Below, in pieces: positions 23,635-32,673 of a DNA stretch of 64,000 bases (its first letter is position 1; every line of letters begins with the position of its first letter). The stretch is from Nonomuraea pusilla. Lineage in GTDB: Bacteria > Actinomycetota > Actinomycetes > Streptosporangiales > Streptosporangiaceae. Under the pieces are notes generated by a model. The model was not told the origin of the DNA. It searched no databases and saw only the letters and a list, made by a program, of their open reading frames with translations. The DNA lies in NCBI RefSeq assembly GCF_900109355.1, contig NZ_FOBF01000023.1, positions 100,445-164,444 of the forward strand. The letters run 5' to 3'. The translations under genes and the position numbers were made by a program.

Positions 23635-24742
23635 GCTCGAACTGCTCGCCCGGGCGCTGCCCGACGCGCCCCCGCCCTCGACCGAGGTGGTCGCTCGCGC
23701 GCGTGCCCGCCTCGCCGCTGACGGCGTGCGCACCCGCCGCGTCCCTGGCCGTTCCCGCGCGCGGCTGTGGGGGTGGGCGCTGAGCTCGGCTGTGGCCACG
23801 GCCGCGATGGTCATAGCGGTCACACTGGTGGCCAACCTGGCTTCTGCGCCTGCTCCGGTGCTGGTCCAGCCGCGGAACAACGAACTGCTCGATCTGGCCG
23901 CCCGTGTGGAGCGCCTGCCTGAAGGAAGGGGCGCCTACTGGCGGGAGGTGATCATCACTGGTGGACGGATCTCCGCAGGCGGCTACGACCTCCTGACCCG
24001 GCAGCGCATCGAGCGAACGGCTCCGCTGGACACCACGGAGAAGTTCATGCTGCGGACTTCCGCGCAGGCCGCGCTCCCGGCCTCCGCAGCCGACGAACGC
24101 GCATGGCGTGCAGCGGGAGCGCCGACCCGGGTCAAGCCACGCTGCACCAAGGACAACCCCGCCGACGAGTGCCGACCGATACAGATCACCGACCAGCCCC
24201 GAGGCTGCGAATGGCGTGACGGGAACGACGCCCAGGTCGGGGACCACAGCCTCGCCGACCTCACACTCGCCGATCTGGCTGCCATCCCCGCCGACAGGAA
24301 CGGCCTGCTGGCCAAGCTCCGCGACTATCACCGCATCTGGCAGGATCGAGGGTTCAAGCAGCCGTTCGAGGAGTTCCTCCCTCTCGCGGGCAACCTGTTG
24401 TCCATGCCGATCCGCCCGCAGCTTCGTGCCGCGATCCTGCGCCTGCTGGCGGAACTTCCCGACACCAAGGTGTACGGCACGGCGACCGATCCACTGGGCA
24501 GGAAGGCGTTGTCGGTCACTTTCACTCGTGACCGCGAGCAGCCTCGGTCTCCGGGATCGAAGCCGCTTCCCGCCTACACACGCACGTTCTTGGACATGGA
24601 GACCGGCGCCGCGCTGGCCCGGGCCAGTTATGTGCCGGGCGGTTCCGGAGGTGACGTCCTGACTCACTACATCGCGCAGGCGCCCGAGACGGGGTGGATC
24701 ACGTCTCGGCCCACACCGCCGAAGTCCTGCAAGGTCAGGTGA
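23627..24742 (+). CDS. Single-pass membrane protein partnered with an ECF sigma factor (CU044_5270-like)
   Basis: 371 aa. A short cytoplasmic N-terminus (DELELLARALPDAPPPSTEVVARAR) could contact the sigma factor. One membrane helix follows at ~47-68 (LSSAVATAAMVIAVTLVANLA), then a ~300-residue extracellular domain with several Cys. It overlaps the sigma gene, so the pair is co-translated. Proteins of this type sit next to ECF genes throughout actinomycetes and are thought to act as sensors or anti-sigma factors; no zinc-binding anti-sigma motif is seen. Confidence 0.78.
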   Translation: MDELELLARALPDAPPPSTEVVARARARLAADGVRTRRVPGRSRARLWGWALSSAVATAAMVIAVTLVANLASAPAPVLVQPRNNELLDLAARVERLPEGRGAYWREVIITGGRISAGGYDLLTRQRIERTAPLDTTEKFMLRTSAQAALPASAADERAWRAAGAPTRVKPRCTKDNPADECRPIQITDQPRGCEWRDGNDAQVGDHSLADLTLADLAAIPADRNGLLAKLRDYHRIWQDRGFKQPFEEFLPLAGNLLSMPIRPQLRAAILRLLAELPDTKVYGTATDPLGRKALSVTFTRDREQPRSPGSKPLPAYTRTFLDMETGAALARASYVPGGSGGDVLTHYIAQAPETGWITSRPTPPKSCKVR

Positions 24743-24805
24743 TCCAGGTTGAGGATGCGTACCGTCGTTGCCCGGCGCCGGCCGATAGGAATCACCGGGT
24801 AGTGC

Positions 24806-25501
24806 TCATTGCGGATGGATCGGCTGTTCGACGGCGGCTCGGATCGCGGCGAAGTGGTCATGGGCCCGGGTGGTCATCTCGGCTGTCGCGTTGAAGGAGA
24901 CCACGCCGAACGACGTGCGGTCCGCCCAGGCGCAGAAGTACGTCGTGGTGAGCCAGCACATCGTGTTCCCCTCGTAGGGCCACGCGTCGAGCGTCTCCGA
25001 CTTCCTGGCGGCCCTGCCGAGCGACGGCATCAGCCAGTCCTTGAAGATCGCGTCCGCGTCCAGGTTCTCGGACTGGGCCGCGAACAGGGTCACCGGGGAG
25101 GTGAGCGGAGGCAGCGCCGACGAGGCACGGGGGTGAACGTAGAGCCCGCTGACCGATTTCGTGACGTCGTAACCGCCGTTGCGCAGGCCGCGGAGGAAGA
25201 CGGCGGTGTCGTCCTCGACGACACCGTCGAACTCGTGCCGCAGGGTCATGCCTACGACCTGGGCCGGCAGCGTGACCGCGGTGGCGCCGCGCACGGCGGG
25301 CAGGCTCAGGCGCGCATCACTGGTCGTGGGCCGGGGCGAGGCCGTCGGCGACACGGGCGTGGGGCGGAGCGCGGCGGGTACGAGGCCGGCCGCGCCCAGG
25401 GCGACTCCCGCGACGACGCCCAGCGCGAGTAAGGCGGCTCCGGTCAGTGCCGGACGACGCCGACGGGGCGTCGGCTCGCCGCCGGAGGACAGGGTCTCCA
25501 C
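24806..25501 (-). CDS. Membrane-anchored or secreted protein of unknown function
   Basis: 231 aa from a GTG start. A basic N-terminus and one helix (~18-42, LTGAALLALGVVAGVALGAA) are followed by a Pro/Thr/Ser-rich linker and a ~170-residue extracellular domain (LPAQVVGMTLRHEFDG, WPYEGNTMCWLTTTYFCAWAD). The two Cys in the MCWLTTTYFC segment could form a disulfide. I do not recognise the family. The gene is monocistronic and convergent with the sigma/partner pair at 23074-24742. Confidence 0.75.
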   Translation of the reverse strand: METLSSGGEPTPRRRRPALTGAALLALGVVAGVALGAAGLVPAALRPTPVSPTASPRPTTSDARLSLPAVRGATAVTLPAQVVGMTLRHEFDGVVEDDTAVFLRGLRNGGYDVTKSVSGLYVHPRASSALPPLTSPVTLFAAQSENLDADAIFKDWLMPSLGRAARKSETLDAWPYEGNTMCWLTTTYFCAWADRTSFGVVSFNATAEMTTRAHDHFAAIRAAVEQPIHPQ

Positions 25502-25761
25502 AGTCGTTCTCCGATCATGAGAAAGCGGCCATTATGAATGGCCGGCCACCGTGGATCAAGGACGCCTCCCTGAACCGGCCCCGCTCTTCCCGCCGCCGTG
25601 GCCGAGGGCTGAGCCCTGATCAGAGATCACGCCCTGGAGAGACGCGGATCACATCCATGGGGCGTTATGTCTTTGCCGGGACGCGTGTCTTGGGGGTGGA
25701 ACAGCGGAGAGCGGCATCCGATCCCGGAATGCCGCCGGCGCAGAAGGAACGGGAAGACATC

Positions 25762-26613
25762 ATGCCCAAGGTCTGGTTCGTCACCGGTTCGTCGCGTGGG
25801 CTCGGACGCGACTTCGTCGAGGCGGCACTGTCCCGCGGTGACAAGGTGGCAGCGACCGCCCGGAACGCCGCACACCTGGAGGACCTGGTCACCGCCTATG
25901 GCGATGCGGTGCTTCCGCTCGCGCTGGACGTCACCGACAAGGCCGCGGTCTTCGAGGGCGTCAAGCGGGCCAAGGAGCACTTCGGCCGGCTCGACGTCAT
26001 CGTGAACAACGCCGGGTACGCCCAGATCGGCGCGATCGAGGAGCTGACCGAGCGGCAACTGCGCGACCAGCTGGAGACCAACCTGTTCGGCGCGGTGTGG
26101 GTGATCCAGGCCGCGCTGCCCTACCTGCGCGAGCAGGGCGCGGGGCACGTCATCCAGTTGTCCTCGGCGGCGGGGCTCATCGCCATGCCGCTCGGTGGCG
26201 CGTACCAGGCCTCCAAGTGGGCCCTGGAGGCGCTGAACGAAACCCTCGCCCAAGAGGTCGCGGAGTTCGGCATCAAGGTGACCGTGGTCGAGCCCGCGGG
26301 CTTCGCCACCAGGTCAGGCAAGAACCCCGACCCGCTCGCGAACGGCCACATGGCCGAGGCCCACCCCGTCTACGACGGCCTCCGTCGGCGCCTGGCCGGG
26401 GTGATGGGGAAGCAGCCCGCCGGAGACCCGGCCGCCGCGGCTCAGGCGCTCCTCAAGATCGTCGACTCGGACGACCCGCCGCTGCGGGTGCTCTTCGGCC
26501 TGGGCTTCTACCCGATGCTCCAGCAGGTGTACGCCGACCGGCTCAAGACCTGGGCCGACTGGCAGGATCTGTCGGCGGAGGCCCACGGCCGCCTCGATCA
26601 AGGTGTCCGGTGA
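25762..26613 (+). CDS. Short-chain dehydrogenase/reductase (SDR)
   Basis: 283 aa NAD(P)-dependent oxidoreductase. The cofactor motif is TGSSRGLG, the structural motif NNAG, and the active site S-x12-Y-x3-K is seen as LSSAAGL...YQASK. A C-terminal extension past residue 240 matches classical actinomycete SDRs linked to ECF41 sigma factors. The ATG at 25762 is preceded by GGGAAG. The ECF41-type sigma gene follows 75 bases later, and oxidoreductases are one of the typical targets and neighbours of that sigma group. Confidence 0.9.
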   Translation: MPKVWFVTGSSRGLGRDFVEAALSRGDKVAATARNAAHLEDLVTAYGDAVLPLALDVTDKAAVFEGVKRAKEHFGRLDVIVNNAGYAQIGAIEELTERQLRDQLETNLFGAVWVIQAALPYLREQGAGHVIQLSSAAGLIAMPLGGAYQASKWALEALNETLAQEVAEFGIKVTVVEPAGFATRSGKNPDPLANGHMAEAHPVYDGLRRRLAGVMGKQPAGDPAAAAQALLKIVDSDDPPLRVLFGLGFYPMLQQVYADRLKTWADWQDLSAEAHGRLDQGVR

Positions 26614-26687
26614 TCCCGGTTCGAGCATTCCGAACGCGGCCGGTGAACCGGGGCGCTTCGGCGACGAACGACGAGAAGGACCGAGCC

Positions 26688-27572
26688 ATGAACGACCCCG
26701 CCACCGAGACGTTCCTCGGCTACCGCAACCTGCTGTTCACCGTCGCGTACGAGATGCTCGGATCGGCGGCCGACGCCGAGGACGTCCTGCAGGAAACCTG
26801 GCTGCGATGGGTCAAGGCCGACCTGGCGCAGGTGCACGACCGGCGCGCCTACCTGATCCGGATCACCACCCGGCAGTCGCTCAACCGCCTGCGCAGCATG
26901 AAGAGCCGCAAGGAGGCGTACGTCGGGCCGTGGCTGCCCGAGCCGCTGCTCACCGCGCCGGACGTGGCCGAGGACGCCGAGCTCGCCGAGAGCGTGTCGA
27001 TGGCGCTCATGCTCGTCCTCGAGACGCTGTCGCCGACGGAACGCGCCGTCTTCGTGCTGCGCGAGGCGTTCGACGTCGGCTACGACGAGATCGCGGCCGC
27101 GGTCGGCAAGAGCCCCGCGGCCGTCCGGCAGATCGCCTACCGCGCCCGCCGGCACGTCGATGCCCGCCGCCCGCGCGAGACGGTCTCCTCCGGCGAGGCC
27201 TGGGCGGTCCTGGAGTCGTTCCAGCGCGCCCTCGAAGCCGGGGACCTGCAGGGCCTGCTGGACGTGCTCGCCCCCGAGGTCGTCCTGCTGAGCGACGGCG
27301 GCGGCGTCAAGCAGGCCTCACCGCGCCCCGTCATCAGCGCCGGCAAGGTGGCCCGCTTCATCGTCGGCGGCATCGGCAAGGCCGGCATCGCGCTCACGGG
27401 TGACCTCACCGTGGTCAACGGCAGCCCGGCCCTCGTCCTCCGCCTGGACGGCGAGATCGACGGCGTCGTCGCCATCCGCGTCGAGGACGCCCGCATCACC
27501 GGCCTCTACTACGTCCGCAACCCCCAGAAACTGACCCACATCAACTCCGAGACCTCGCTCACCCTGCGGTGA
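26688..27572 (+). CDS. ECF41/SigJ-type sigma factor with C-terminal SnoaL-like domain
   Basis: 294 aa. Sigma regions 2 and 4 (ETFLGYRNLLFTVAYEMLG, AEDVLQETWLRW, LSPTERAVFVLREAF, IAYRARRHV) are followed from ~175 by an SnoaL-like fold (FQRALEAGDLQGLLDVLAPEV, LSDGGGVKQ) ending in NPQKL. The WLPEPLL linker is typical of the ECF41 group, in which the C-terminal domain replaces a separate anti-sigma factor and modulates activity. These sigma factors usually control the adjacent oxidoreductase, here the upstream SDR. Confidence 0.92.
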   Translation: MNDPATETFLGYRNLLFTVAYEMLGSAADAEDVLQETWLRWVKADLAQVHDRRAYLIRITTRQSLNRLRSMKSRKEAYVGPWLPEPLLTAPDVAEDAELAESVSMALMLVLETLSPTERAVFVLREAFDVGYDEIAAAVGKSPAAVRQIAYRARRHVDARRPRETVSSGEAWAVLESFQRALEAGDLQGLLDVLAPEVVLLSDGGGVKQASPRPVISAGKVARFIVGGIGKAGIALTGDLTVVNGSPALVLRLDGEIDGVVAIRVEDARITGLYYVRNPQKLTHINSETSLTLR

Positions 27573-27603
27573 GCCAGGCTGGAGCCGTAGATCGTCTTCC
27601 TCA

Positions 27604-27629
27604 GCCCCGGCCCCCAGGGGAGCCGGGGC
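27604..27629. terminator. Bidirectional terminator hairpin
   Basis: GCCCCGGC pairs with GCCGGGGC around a short CCCCAGGGGA loop that can itself pair. It lies in the 82-base gap between the convergent sigma and Nudix genes. Confidence 0.6.
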
Positions 27630-27654
27630 CGCTGTCCGGTCCGGTGCCGCCGCC

Positions 27655-28158
27655 CTACCGATCCCAGGACATGACCACCGGCTCGGACGGCACTTCACCA
27701 CCCAGTAGGCGTTCCAGCAGGTCGGCCAGGCCGGCGGGGAGCACGCATTCGTGAGTGGCGCGCAGATCGGCCGGCGTCCACCAGCGGAAGCCGTCCAACA
27801 GGGAGCGCTCGAACTCCTCCATGCCGGAGAGGTCCACCTGGAGGGTGGGCGTACGCAGGAAGAAGAAGGAGTGCGTCGAACGCATCGGTGTGCCGTCGTC
27901 ACGGATCCAGTCACCGGCGCTGGTGGCCACGACCGGTCCGAGGGAAGCAGGCGTGACCTCGTGGCCGATCTCCTCAAGGAGTTCGCGCGCGGCGGCGGCG
28001 CTCGGCGTCTCCCCGGGCCGGATACCGCCACCGATGGTGTACCAGGCGTAGTAGGGATCTTTGATGGACCGCAGGGCGCGGTACAGCAGGATCCGGTCAC
28101 GATCATCGACCAGCAGGACGCGGGCCGACCTGCGCGGGATCGGCTGAGGGCCGGACAT
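27655..28158 (-). CDS. Nudix hydrolase
   Basis: 167 aa. A complete Nudix box is present at ~43-65: GGGIRPGETPSAAAARELL then EEIG (G-x5-E-x7-R-E-x2-E-E-x-G). The protein hydrolyses a nucleoside diphosphate linked to another group; the substrate is not predictable. The ATG at 28156-28158 has AGGA at good spacing, better than an ATG nine bases upstream. It is divergent from the ECF sigma gene at 28331. Confidence 0.9.
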   Translation of the reverse strand: MSGPQPIPRRSARVLLVDDRDRILLYRALRSIKDPYYAWYTIGGGIRPGETPSAAAARELLEEIGHEVTPASLGPVVATSAGDWIRDDGTPMRSTHSFFFLRTPTLQVDLSGMEEFERSLLDGFRWWTPADLRATHECVLPAGLADLLERLLGGEVPSEPVVMSWDR

Positions 28159-28330
28159 GAAGATCATCCTAGGAGGCGCCGGCGTCTTCGAGGCCGACCT
28201 GACTGAGGGCCATGCCGTCCGACCGCTCTCCAGCCATACGTGCTCATCCGTCGGTGATATCCGGCAGGTGCGCGACATCTATCAATTGGATGGCGAAGCA
28301 TGCACCGGGATGGTGGAGAGGAGACGGCGT

Positions 28331-28870
28331 GTGAATGATGAGGAAAGCTTCACCCGCATGTTCCAGGAACATTATGAGCCGGTTCTACGGTACGCCTGGC
28401 GGCGGGTCGGTCCTGCTGAGGCTCCGGACATCACCGCCGAGACGTTCAAGATTGCCTGGGAGAAGTACGAGCGTTTCCCCCGTGCACAACCGCTCCCCTG
28501 GCTGTACGCGACCGCTCGGAATCTCATACTGAATCTGACCAAACGAGATAACCGACGTGGTGCCCTCGCCGACTCGTTGGGCGACAGTCTGATGAACCAG
28601 AGTGTTGAAGCGGACCACGCCACGACGGTCGCCGCTCGCGAGACCGCATTGGCCGCACTGAACAGCCTGAGCGAAAGCGACCGGGAACTGCTGCTCCTGA
28701 TGTCCTGGGAAGGGCTCGACCTTCGTCAGGCCGCGAAGGTCGTGGGTTGTTCACGGCCGACAGCCACCATGCGACTCCATCGCATACGGAAAAGACTACG
28801 AAACTGGCTCGGAGAAGAGTCGCAGCCCGTCACCGCCTGCCAGCCGACCTGCCGGGAGAATTCCGTATGA
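28331..28870 (+). CDS. ECF-type RNA polymerase sigma factor
   Basis: 179 aa. Region 2 (FTRMFQEHYEPVLRYAWRR, DITAETFKIAWEKY, PWLYATARNLILN) and region 4 (SLSESDRELLLLMSWEGLDL, SRPTATMRLHRIRKRL) are clear. The GTG at 28331 (VNDEESFTRMF) is supported by GGAGAGGAG seven bases upstream. Lower GC and more AT-rich codons than the neighbours hint at a different history. The stop overlaps the next start (ATGA), and the next product is its membrane partner. Confidence 0.88.
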   Translation: MNDEESFTRMFQEHYEPVLRYAWRRVGPAEAPDITAETFKIAWEKYERFPRAQPLPWLYATARNLILNLTKRDNRRGALADSLGDSLMNQSVEADHATTVAARETALAALNSLSESDRELLLLMSWEGLDLRQAAKVVGCSRPTATMRLHRIRKRLRNWLGEESQPVTACQPTCRENSV

Positions 28871-29805
28871 CTGACGACCTCAAGAAGTTGACGACCGCAC
28901 TGCGGATGCAGGACCCTGCGGGCCATGTTCAGGCGGACCCGCTGGTGCTGTCCGCCACCCTCCACGACATCATCGGCAATTCGGCGCAGGCGCCTCAGAA
29001 GGCCGAACGGCGCTGGTCCCGGCGAAGGTGGCTCATTCTCATTCCCGTCACCGCCCTGCTGGCGGGAGCGGCGGTCCTGGCTCCGGTCATCCATCCCGGC
29101 GACGTCGGTCCCATGACTCTGGGGCCGGCCAAGGCACTGGCTTTCACCAGGAATGGCGACTATATCGACGTCAGGATCGTGGATCCGGACGCCGACCCCC
29201 GGCGATACCGGCAGGACTTCGCAGCGCATGGGCTGAACGTCAAGTTGACGATGGAACCAGCGTCGCCCAGCCTCGTCGGCGCTCTGGTCTCCGTCTCGTC
29301 CCCGGGAAGAATGGTCGTCTTTCACCCTGACGAGTTCGAAATCCAGGACGGAACCAGAAGCGCCCGGATCAAGAAGATCGAAGGAGGCGGGTGCGGCAAC
29401 CACTGGTGCCTGGCAGGGGTGAGCATTCCTGTCGGCCTGCGCAGCCCCTTCGAAATCATCTTCGGGCGGGCCGCTCGCCCTGGTGAACGGTACGAGGTGG
29501 CGGGAGATCCGACCGCTCGTGGCGAGATCCTGGAAGGAATGAAGCTGGAGAACTGGACGGTCGGAGAGGTCAGGGCGATCCTCCGGGAACGACATGCCAC
29601 CGTCTCCGACTACTACAAGGCTTCGACCAGCAATGATTGGACCAAGTATCCGCTCCCCGCGAGAGACGTGCCCGATGGCTGGTACGTGCACCACGTGGGC
29701 GGCGGCGATGTCCCGAACTCGGTGCGACTCCGTGTCTCGCCCCAGCCGACATTCGCACACCAGGCGGAGGGCGCGGCCGGATATCCATCGGCTCATCGCC
29801 CCTGA
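28867..29805 (+). CDS. Membrane partner protein of the ECF sigma factor
   Basis: 312 aa. A cytoplasmic N-terminus (MTDDLKKLTTALRMQDPAGH) is followed by one membrane helix at ~53-74 (LILIPVTALLAGAAVLAPVI) and an extracellular domain of ~235 residues with a Cys pair (GGCGNHWC). It is coupled to the sigma gene by ATGA and most likely controls sigma activity in response to an envelope signal (inference). No characterised domain is recognised. It shares layout, but not obvious sequence, with the 23627-24742 partner. Confidence 0.78.
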   Translation: MTDDLKKLTTALRMQDPAGHVQADPLVLSATLHDIIGNSAQAPQKAERRWSRRRWLILIPVTALLAGAAVLAPVIHPGDVGPMTLGPAKALAFTRNGDYIDVRIVDPDADPRRYRQDFAAHGLNVKLTMEPASPSLVGALVSVSSPGRMVVFHPDEFEIQDGTRSARIKKIEGGGCGNHWCLAGVSIPVGLRSPFEIIFGRAARPGERYEVAGDPTARGEILEGMKLENWTVGEVRAILRERHATVSDYYKASTSNDWTKYPLPARDVPDGWYVHHVGGGDVPNSVRLRVSPQPTFAHQAEGAAGYPSAHRP

Positions 29806-29967
29806 CCTTTCGCAGGGAGCCAACAGAGGTCGGTGGAGTCGCCGAGCTGCTTACGGAGTACGCGTGCGTCCTTCTTGGGCAGGGCGTCGAGTACGGCGTC
29901 CAGGAGTGCGCGAAGATCTGCGGGATCGGGGCAGCGGGCTGGCGGGGATGCGTGTTCCGGGCGCGAC
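29793..29967 (-). pseudogene. C-terminal remnant of an unidentified gene
   Basis: On the minus strand one frame reads PDPADLRALLDAVLDALPKK then DARVLRKQLGD, a typical helical protein tail, and ends at a stop at 29793-29795. The frame is closed upstream by a TGA and has no start codon, so only ~50 residues survive. It overlaps the last codons of the plus-strand membrane protein. I do not recognise the parent family. Confidence 0.3.
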
Positions 29968-29990
29968 GCGGTGGCCTTGCTACATGCTCG

Positions 29991-30485
29991 TCAATCTCGG
30001 CGTCTGGGCCGGGGGCGGGTGGCGCGCAGGGCGACGACCATGATCGACCCGTAGATCAGGAAGGGCCAGCCGTACGGGCGGCGGGGTGCCCAGCTGTCGA
30101 ACGTGGTCGCCGCTCCCATGAGGATGACGAGGCCGGCCAGAGCCCAGCCGGCGGCCGTCGCCGCCGGACGGGTCCGCCTCCAGGTCAGCAGGAGGCCCAG
30201 GATCACGGCCGTGACCAGGCCCGGCCAGGCCATCAGGACGTACTGCCAGCCGGGGGCGGCGTAATCCGGCCCCTGGCCGGTGACGGCGCCCTCCAAGGTG
30301 CCGTACAGCGACGTGCCCACGAGTGAGAGGGGGAGGGCCATGATGACCATGGCCATGACCCCGTAGGCGGCGTCGCCGAGGAAACCCTCCCGGGTCAGCC
30401 AGGTCAGCGTCAGCACGGCCGCCGCGTACGCGCCCACGATCAGGGCTGTCGGCAGGCCGCGGAACCGGGTGGCGGCGTGGATCAT
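29991..30485 (-). CDS. Integral membrane protein of unknown function
   Basis: 164 aa from ATG 30483-30485. About five hydrophobic helices are seen (ALIVGAYAAAVLTLTWL, GVMAMVIMALPLSLVG, YVLMAWPGLVTAVILGLLL, AAGWALAGLVILMGAA, WPFLIYGSIMVVAL) and a basic C-terminus (RATRPRPRRRD). There is no known motif. Longer in-frame starts are possible but add a non-membrane, Pro-rich stretch that fits poorly. Confidence 0.7.
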   Translation of the reverse strand: MIHAATRFRGLPTALIVGAYAAAVLTLTWLTREGFLGDAAYGVMAMVIMALPLSLVGTSLYGTLEGAVTGQGPDYAAPGWQYVLMAWPGLVTAVILGLLLTWRRTRPAATAAGWALAGLVILMGAATTFDSWAPRRPYGWPFLIYGSIMVVALRATRPRPRRRD

Positions 30486-30727
30486 GAGCTGCCAGACGCG
30501 GCGGGGAGGGCTCGTGAGCTCGGTCGCATCGTCAGTCTGCCAGGGGCGCGGCACCGCCGCACGGGGAGATCGTCGTACGCCGATGGTGAAAAGCTGGTGG
30601 CGTTTCGCATCACTTGTCGGAATGCGGGGCACACAGGCGATGAGTTCTGTCAGTGGTGCCGGTCAGTCTGTGCATGACCACGACTTCCTGTGAGACCCCC
30701 GGCTGGGACACCAGCCGTGATCCTGTC

Positions 30728-32221
30728 ATGTCCGACAACCCCGATCGAGGTGCCGTGTCCAGCCCACAGCTCGACTCGCCCGCCCAATCCGCGGCAGCCC
30801 CTTCCGGCCGCACCCCGGCCGTGATCCGGCTGCTGGTGCTCGCCACGTTCGTGGTCATCCTCAACGAGACGATCATGATCAACGCGATCCCGCGGCTGAT
30901 GGACGCGCTGCACATCACCGAGCAGACCGCGCAGTGGCTCTCGACCGCCTTCATGCTGACCATGGCCGCCGTCATCCCGATCACCGGGTGGTTCCTGCAG
31001 CGGGTGTCCACCCGCGCCGCGTACACCACCGCGATGGGGCTGTTCCTCCTCGGCACTGCGTCGGCGGCGGTCGCGCCGACGTTCGAGGTGCTGCTGGGGG
31101 CCCGCATCGTCCAGGCGTCCGGCACGGCCGTGATGATGCCGCTCCTGATGACCACGCTGATGCAGGTGGTGCCCGAGCGCGAACGCGGCCGCGTGATGGG
31201 CAACATCACCCTGGCCATGTCGGTCGCGCCCGCGATGGGCCCGGCGGTGTCGGGGGTGATCCTCTGGTTCGGGTCCTGGCGGCTGCTGTTCGCCGTGGTG
31301 CTCCCCATCGCCGCCCTGATCACGTGGGGCGGACTCAAGCACCTCAAGAACGTCGGAGAGCCGCGGTACAGCACCATCGACCGGCTGAGCGTGGTGACCG
31401 CGGCCGCCGGTTTCGGCGGCCTGGTCTACGGGCTCAGCCGGTTCAAGGATGGTGACGCCGTCGTCGCCGCTGCGATCGTGGTGGCCGGGCTGGCCGCCAT
31501 CGCCGTGTTCGTCGCCCGCCAGCTGTGGCTGCAGAAGCGCGGCGTGCCGCTGCTGGACCTGCGTACCCTGCGCCACCGCACCTACAGGGTCGCGCTGGTC
31601 CTCATGTCGGTGGCCTTCATGGCGATGCTCGGCTCGATGATCCTGCTGCCGCTGTACCTGCAGAACGTCCGCCAGCTCACCGCCCTGCAGACCGGGCTCC
31701 TCGTGATGCCGGGCGGCCTCGCGATGGGGCTGCTCGGCCCGACCGTGGGCCGCCTGTTCGACCGGTTCGGCGGCCGGGTGCTGGTCGTCCCCGGCTCGAT
31801 CGGGATCATGCTCGCGCTCGCCGGCTTCACCCAGGTCACGATGACCATGCCGTTCTGGCAGGTCCTCGGCCTGCACGCGCTGCTGATGGTGAGCCTGGCC
31901 GCGACCTTCACCCCGGTGTTCACCCTCGGGCTCGGAGCGGTCCCGTCGTCGCTCTACTCCCATGCCAGCTCGATCCTGAGCACGTTGCAGCAGGTCTCCG
32001 CCGCCATGGGCACCGCGCTGGTGATCACCGTGATGGGCGCGCGAGCCGACGCCCTGAGAGCCGCGGGGGCCACTGAGGCGTTCGCCACCCTCGACGGCAT
32101 GCGCATGGCCTTCGTCGTCGGCGCGGTGCTGTCCGTCGTCGTGGTCGTCACCGCCCTGCTCCTGCCGTCCCGAGCCGCCGGCGCGGGCAAGTCCGGGGAA
32201 CCCGCGACCACACCGGCGTGA
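30728..32221 (+). CDS. MFS drug/H+ antiporter (DHA2, EmrB/QacA-like)
   Basis: 497 aa with 14 likely membrane helices. The first helix and loop read LATFVVILNETIMINAIPRL, and QWLSTAFMLTMAAVIPITGW and GRVMGNITLAMSVAPAMGPA match motifs of the 14-helix drug exporter group. The chosen ATG at 30728 (MSDNPDRG) leaves a ~35-residue hydrophilic N-terminus; no strong ribosome-binding site is seen, so an earlier start is possible. The gene is monocistronic, and the exported substrate is unknown. Confidence 0.92.
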   Translation: MSDNPDRGAVSSPQLDSPAQSAAAPSGRTPAVIRLLVLATFVVILNETIMINAIPRLMDALHITEQTAQWLSTAFMLTMAAVIPITGWFLQRVSTRAAYTTAMGLFLLGTASAAVAPTFEVLLGARIVQASGTAVMMPLLMTTLMQVVPERERGRVMGNITLAMSVAPAMGPAVSGVILWFGSWRLLFAVVLPIAALITWGGLKHLKNVGEPRYSTIDRLSVVTAAAGFGGLVYGLSRFKDGDAVVAAAIVVAGLAAIAVFVARQLWLQKRGVPLLDLRTLRHRTYRVALVLMSVAFMAMLGSMILLPLYLQNVRQLTALQTGLLVMPGGLAMGLLGPTVGRLFDRFGGRVLVVPGSIGIMLALAGFTQVTMTMPFWQVLGLHALLMVSLAATFTPVFTLGLGAVPSSLYSHASSILSTLQQVSAAMGTALVITVMGARADALRAAGATEAFATLDGMRMAFVVGAVLSVVVVVTALLLPSRAAGAGKSGEPATTPA

Positions 32222-32313
32222 CGGCGGCGGCGCGACCAGGCTCCGGCCGTTGCCCCGACGGGGCGCAGTGGTGTCCGGCCTGCGTGCGCAGCCCTCCTCC
32301 GGGGCCTGGCGAG

Positions 32314-32526
32314 TCAGCCTGCGACCGGGCCCGACGCCTCGTCGAGGGCTGCGGCCCAGTGCTCGACGGCGATGTGCGCCTGATGGGTGCTCAGGACCGC
32401 CGGCTCTTTCAGCAACTCATGGGGCGTGAATCTCTCCTCACCCGCGCGAGCCCGTGCGACCCGCTCAGCCGGCCGGTCGTAGCCGGCCGGGTCGATCCCT
32501 TGACGACGAAGGTCGAAGTCCGCCAC
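32314..32526 (-). CDS. Possible small hypothetical protein, 70 aa
   Basis: The frame reads MADFDLRRQGIDPAGYDRPA, then ERVARARAGEERFTPHELL and AHIAVEHWAAALDEA, which looks protein-like and helical. The GTG at 32524-32526 has a G-run too close to serve as a good ribosome-binding site. It could be a real small gene or the tail of a lost one. No family is recognised. The 452-base gap 32222-32673 holds only this and the hairpin at 32623. Confidence 0.4.
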   Translation of the reverse strand: MADFDLRRQGIDPAGYDRPAERVARARAGEERFTPHELLKEPAVLSTHQAHIAVEHWAAALDEASGPVAG

Positions 32527-32622
32527 CCCCCGATCACGACGGCGGCGCGTTCTCGCGCCAGGCCCCCTGCGGCCGACGGCGAGCCCGCCGTGCTGGAGGG
32601 CCGTCCGGAGCTGCGAGACGGC

Positions 32623-32655
32623 GAAGGGCCCGGGTGGCGGTGCTCCGGGCCCTTC
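32623..32655 (-). terminator. Terminator hairpin after the PPTSQ-repeat gene
   Basis: GAAGGGCCCGG pairs perfectly with CCGGGCCCTTC around an 11-base loop, 19 bases past the stop of the minus-strand secreted protein gene. Confidence 0.65.
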
Positions 32656-32673
32656 ATCGTTCGGTGGCGTTCG

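Noticed and set aside
23981..24315. Minus-strand short frames within the sigma-partner gene
   Set aside because: They are antisense, Arg/Ser-rich and carry no domain signals.
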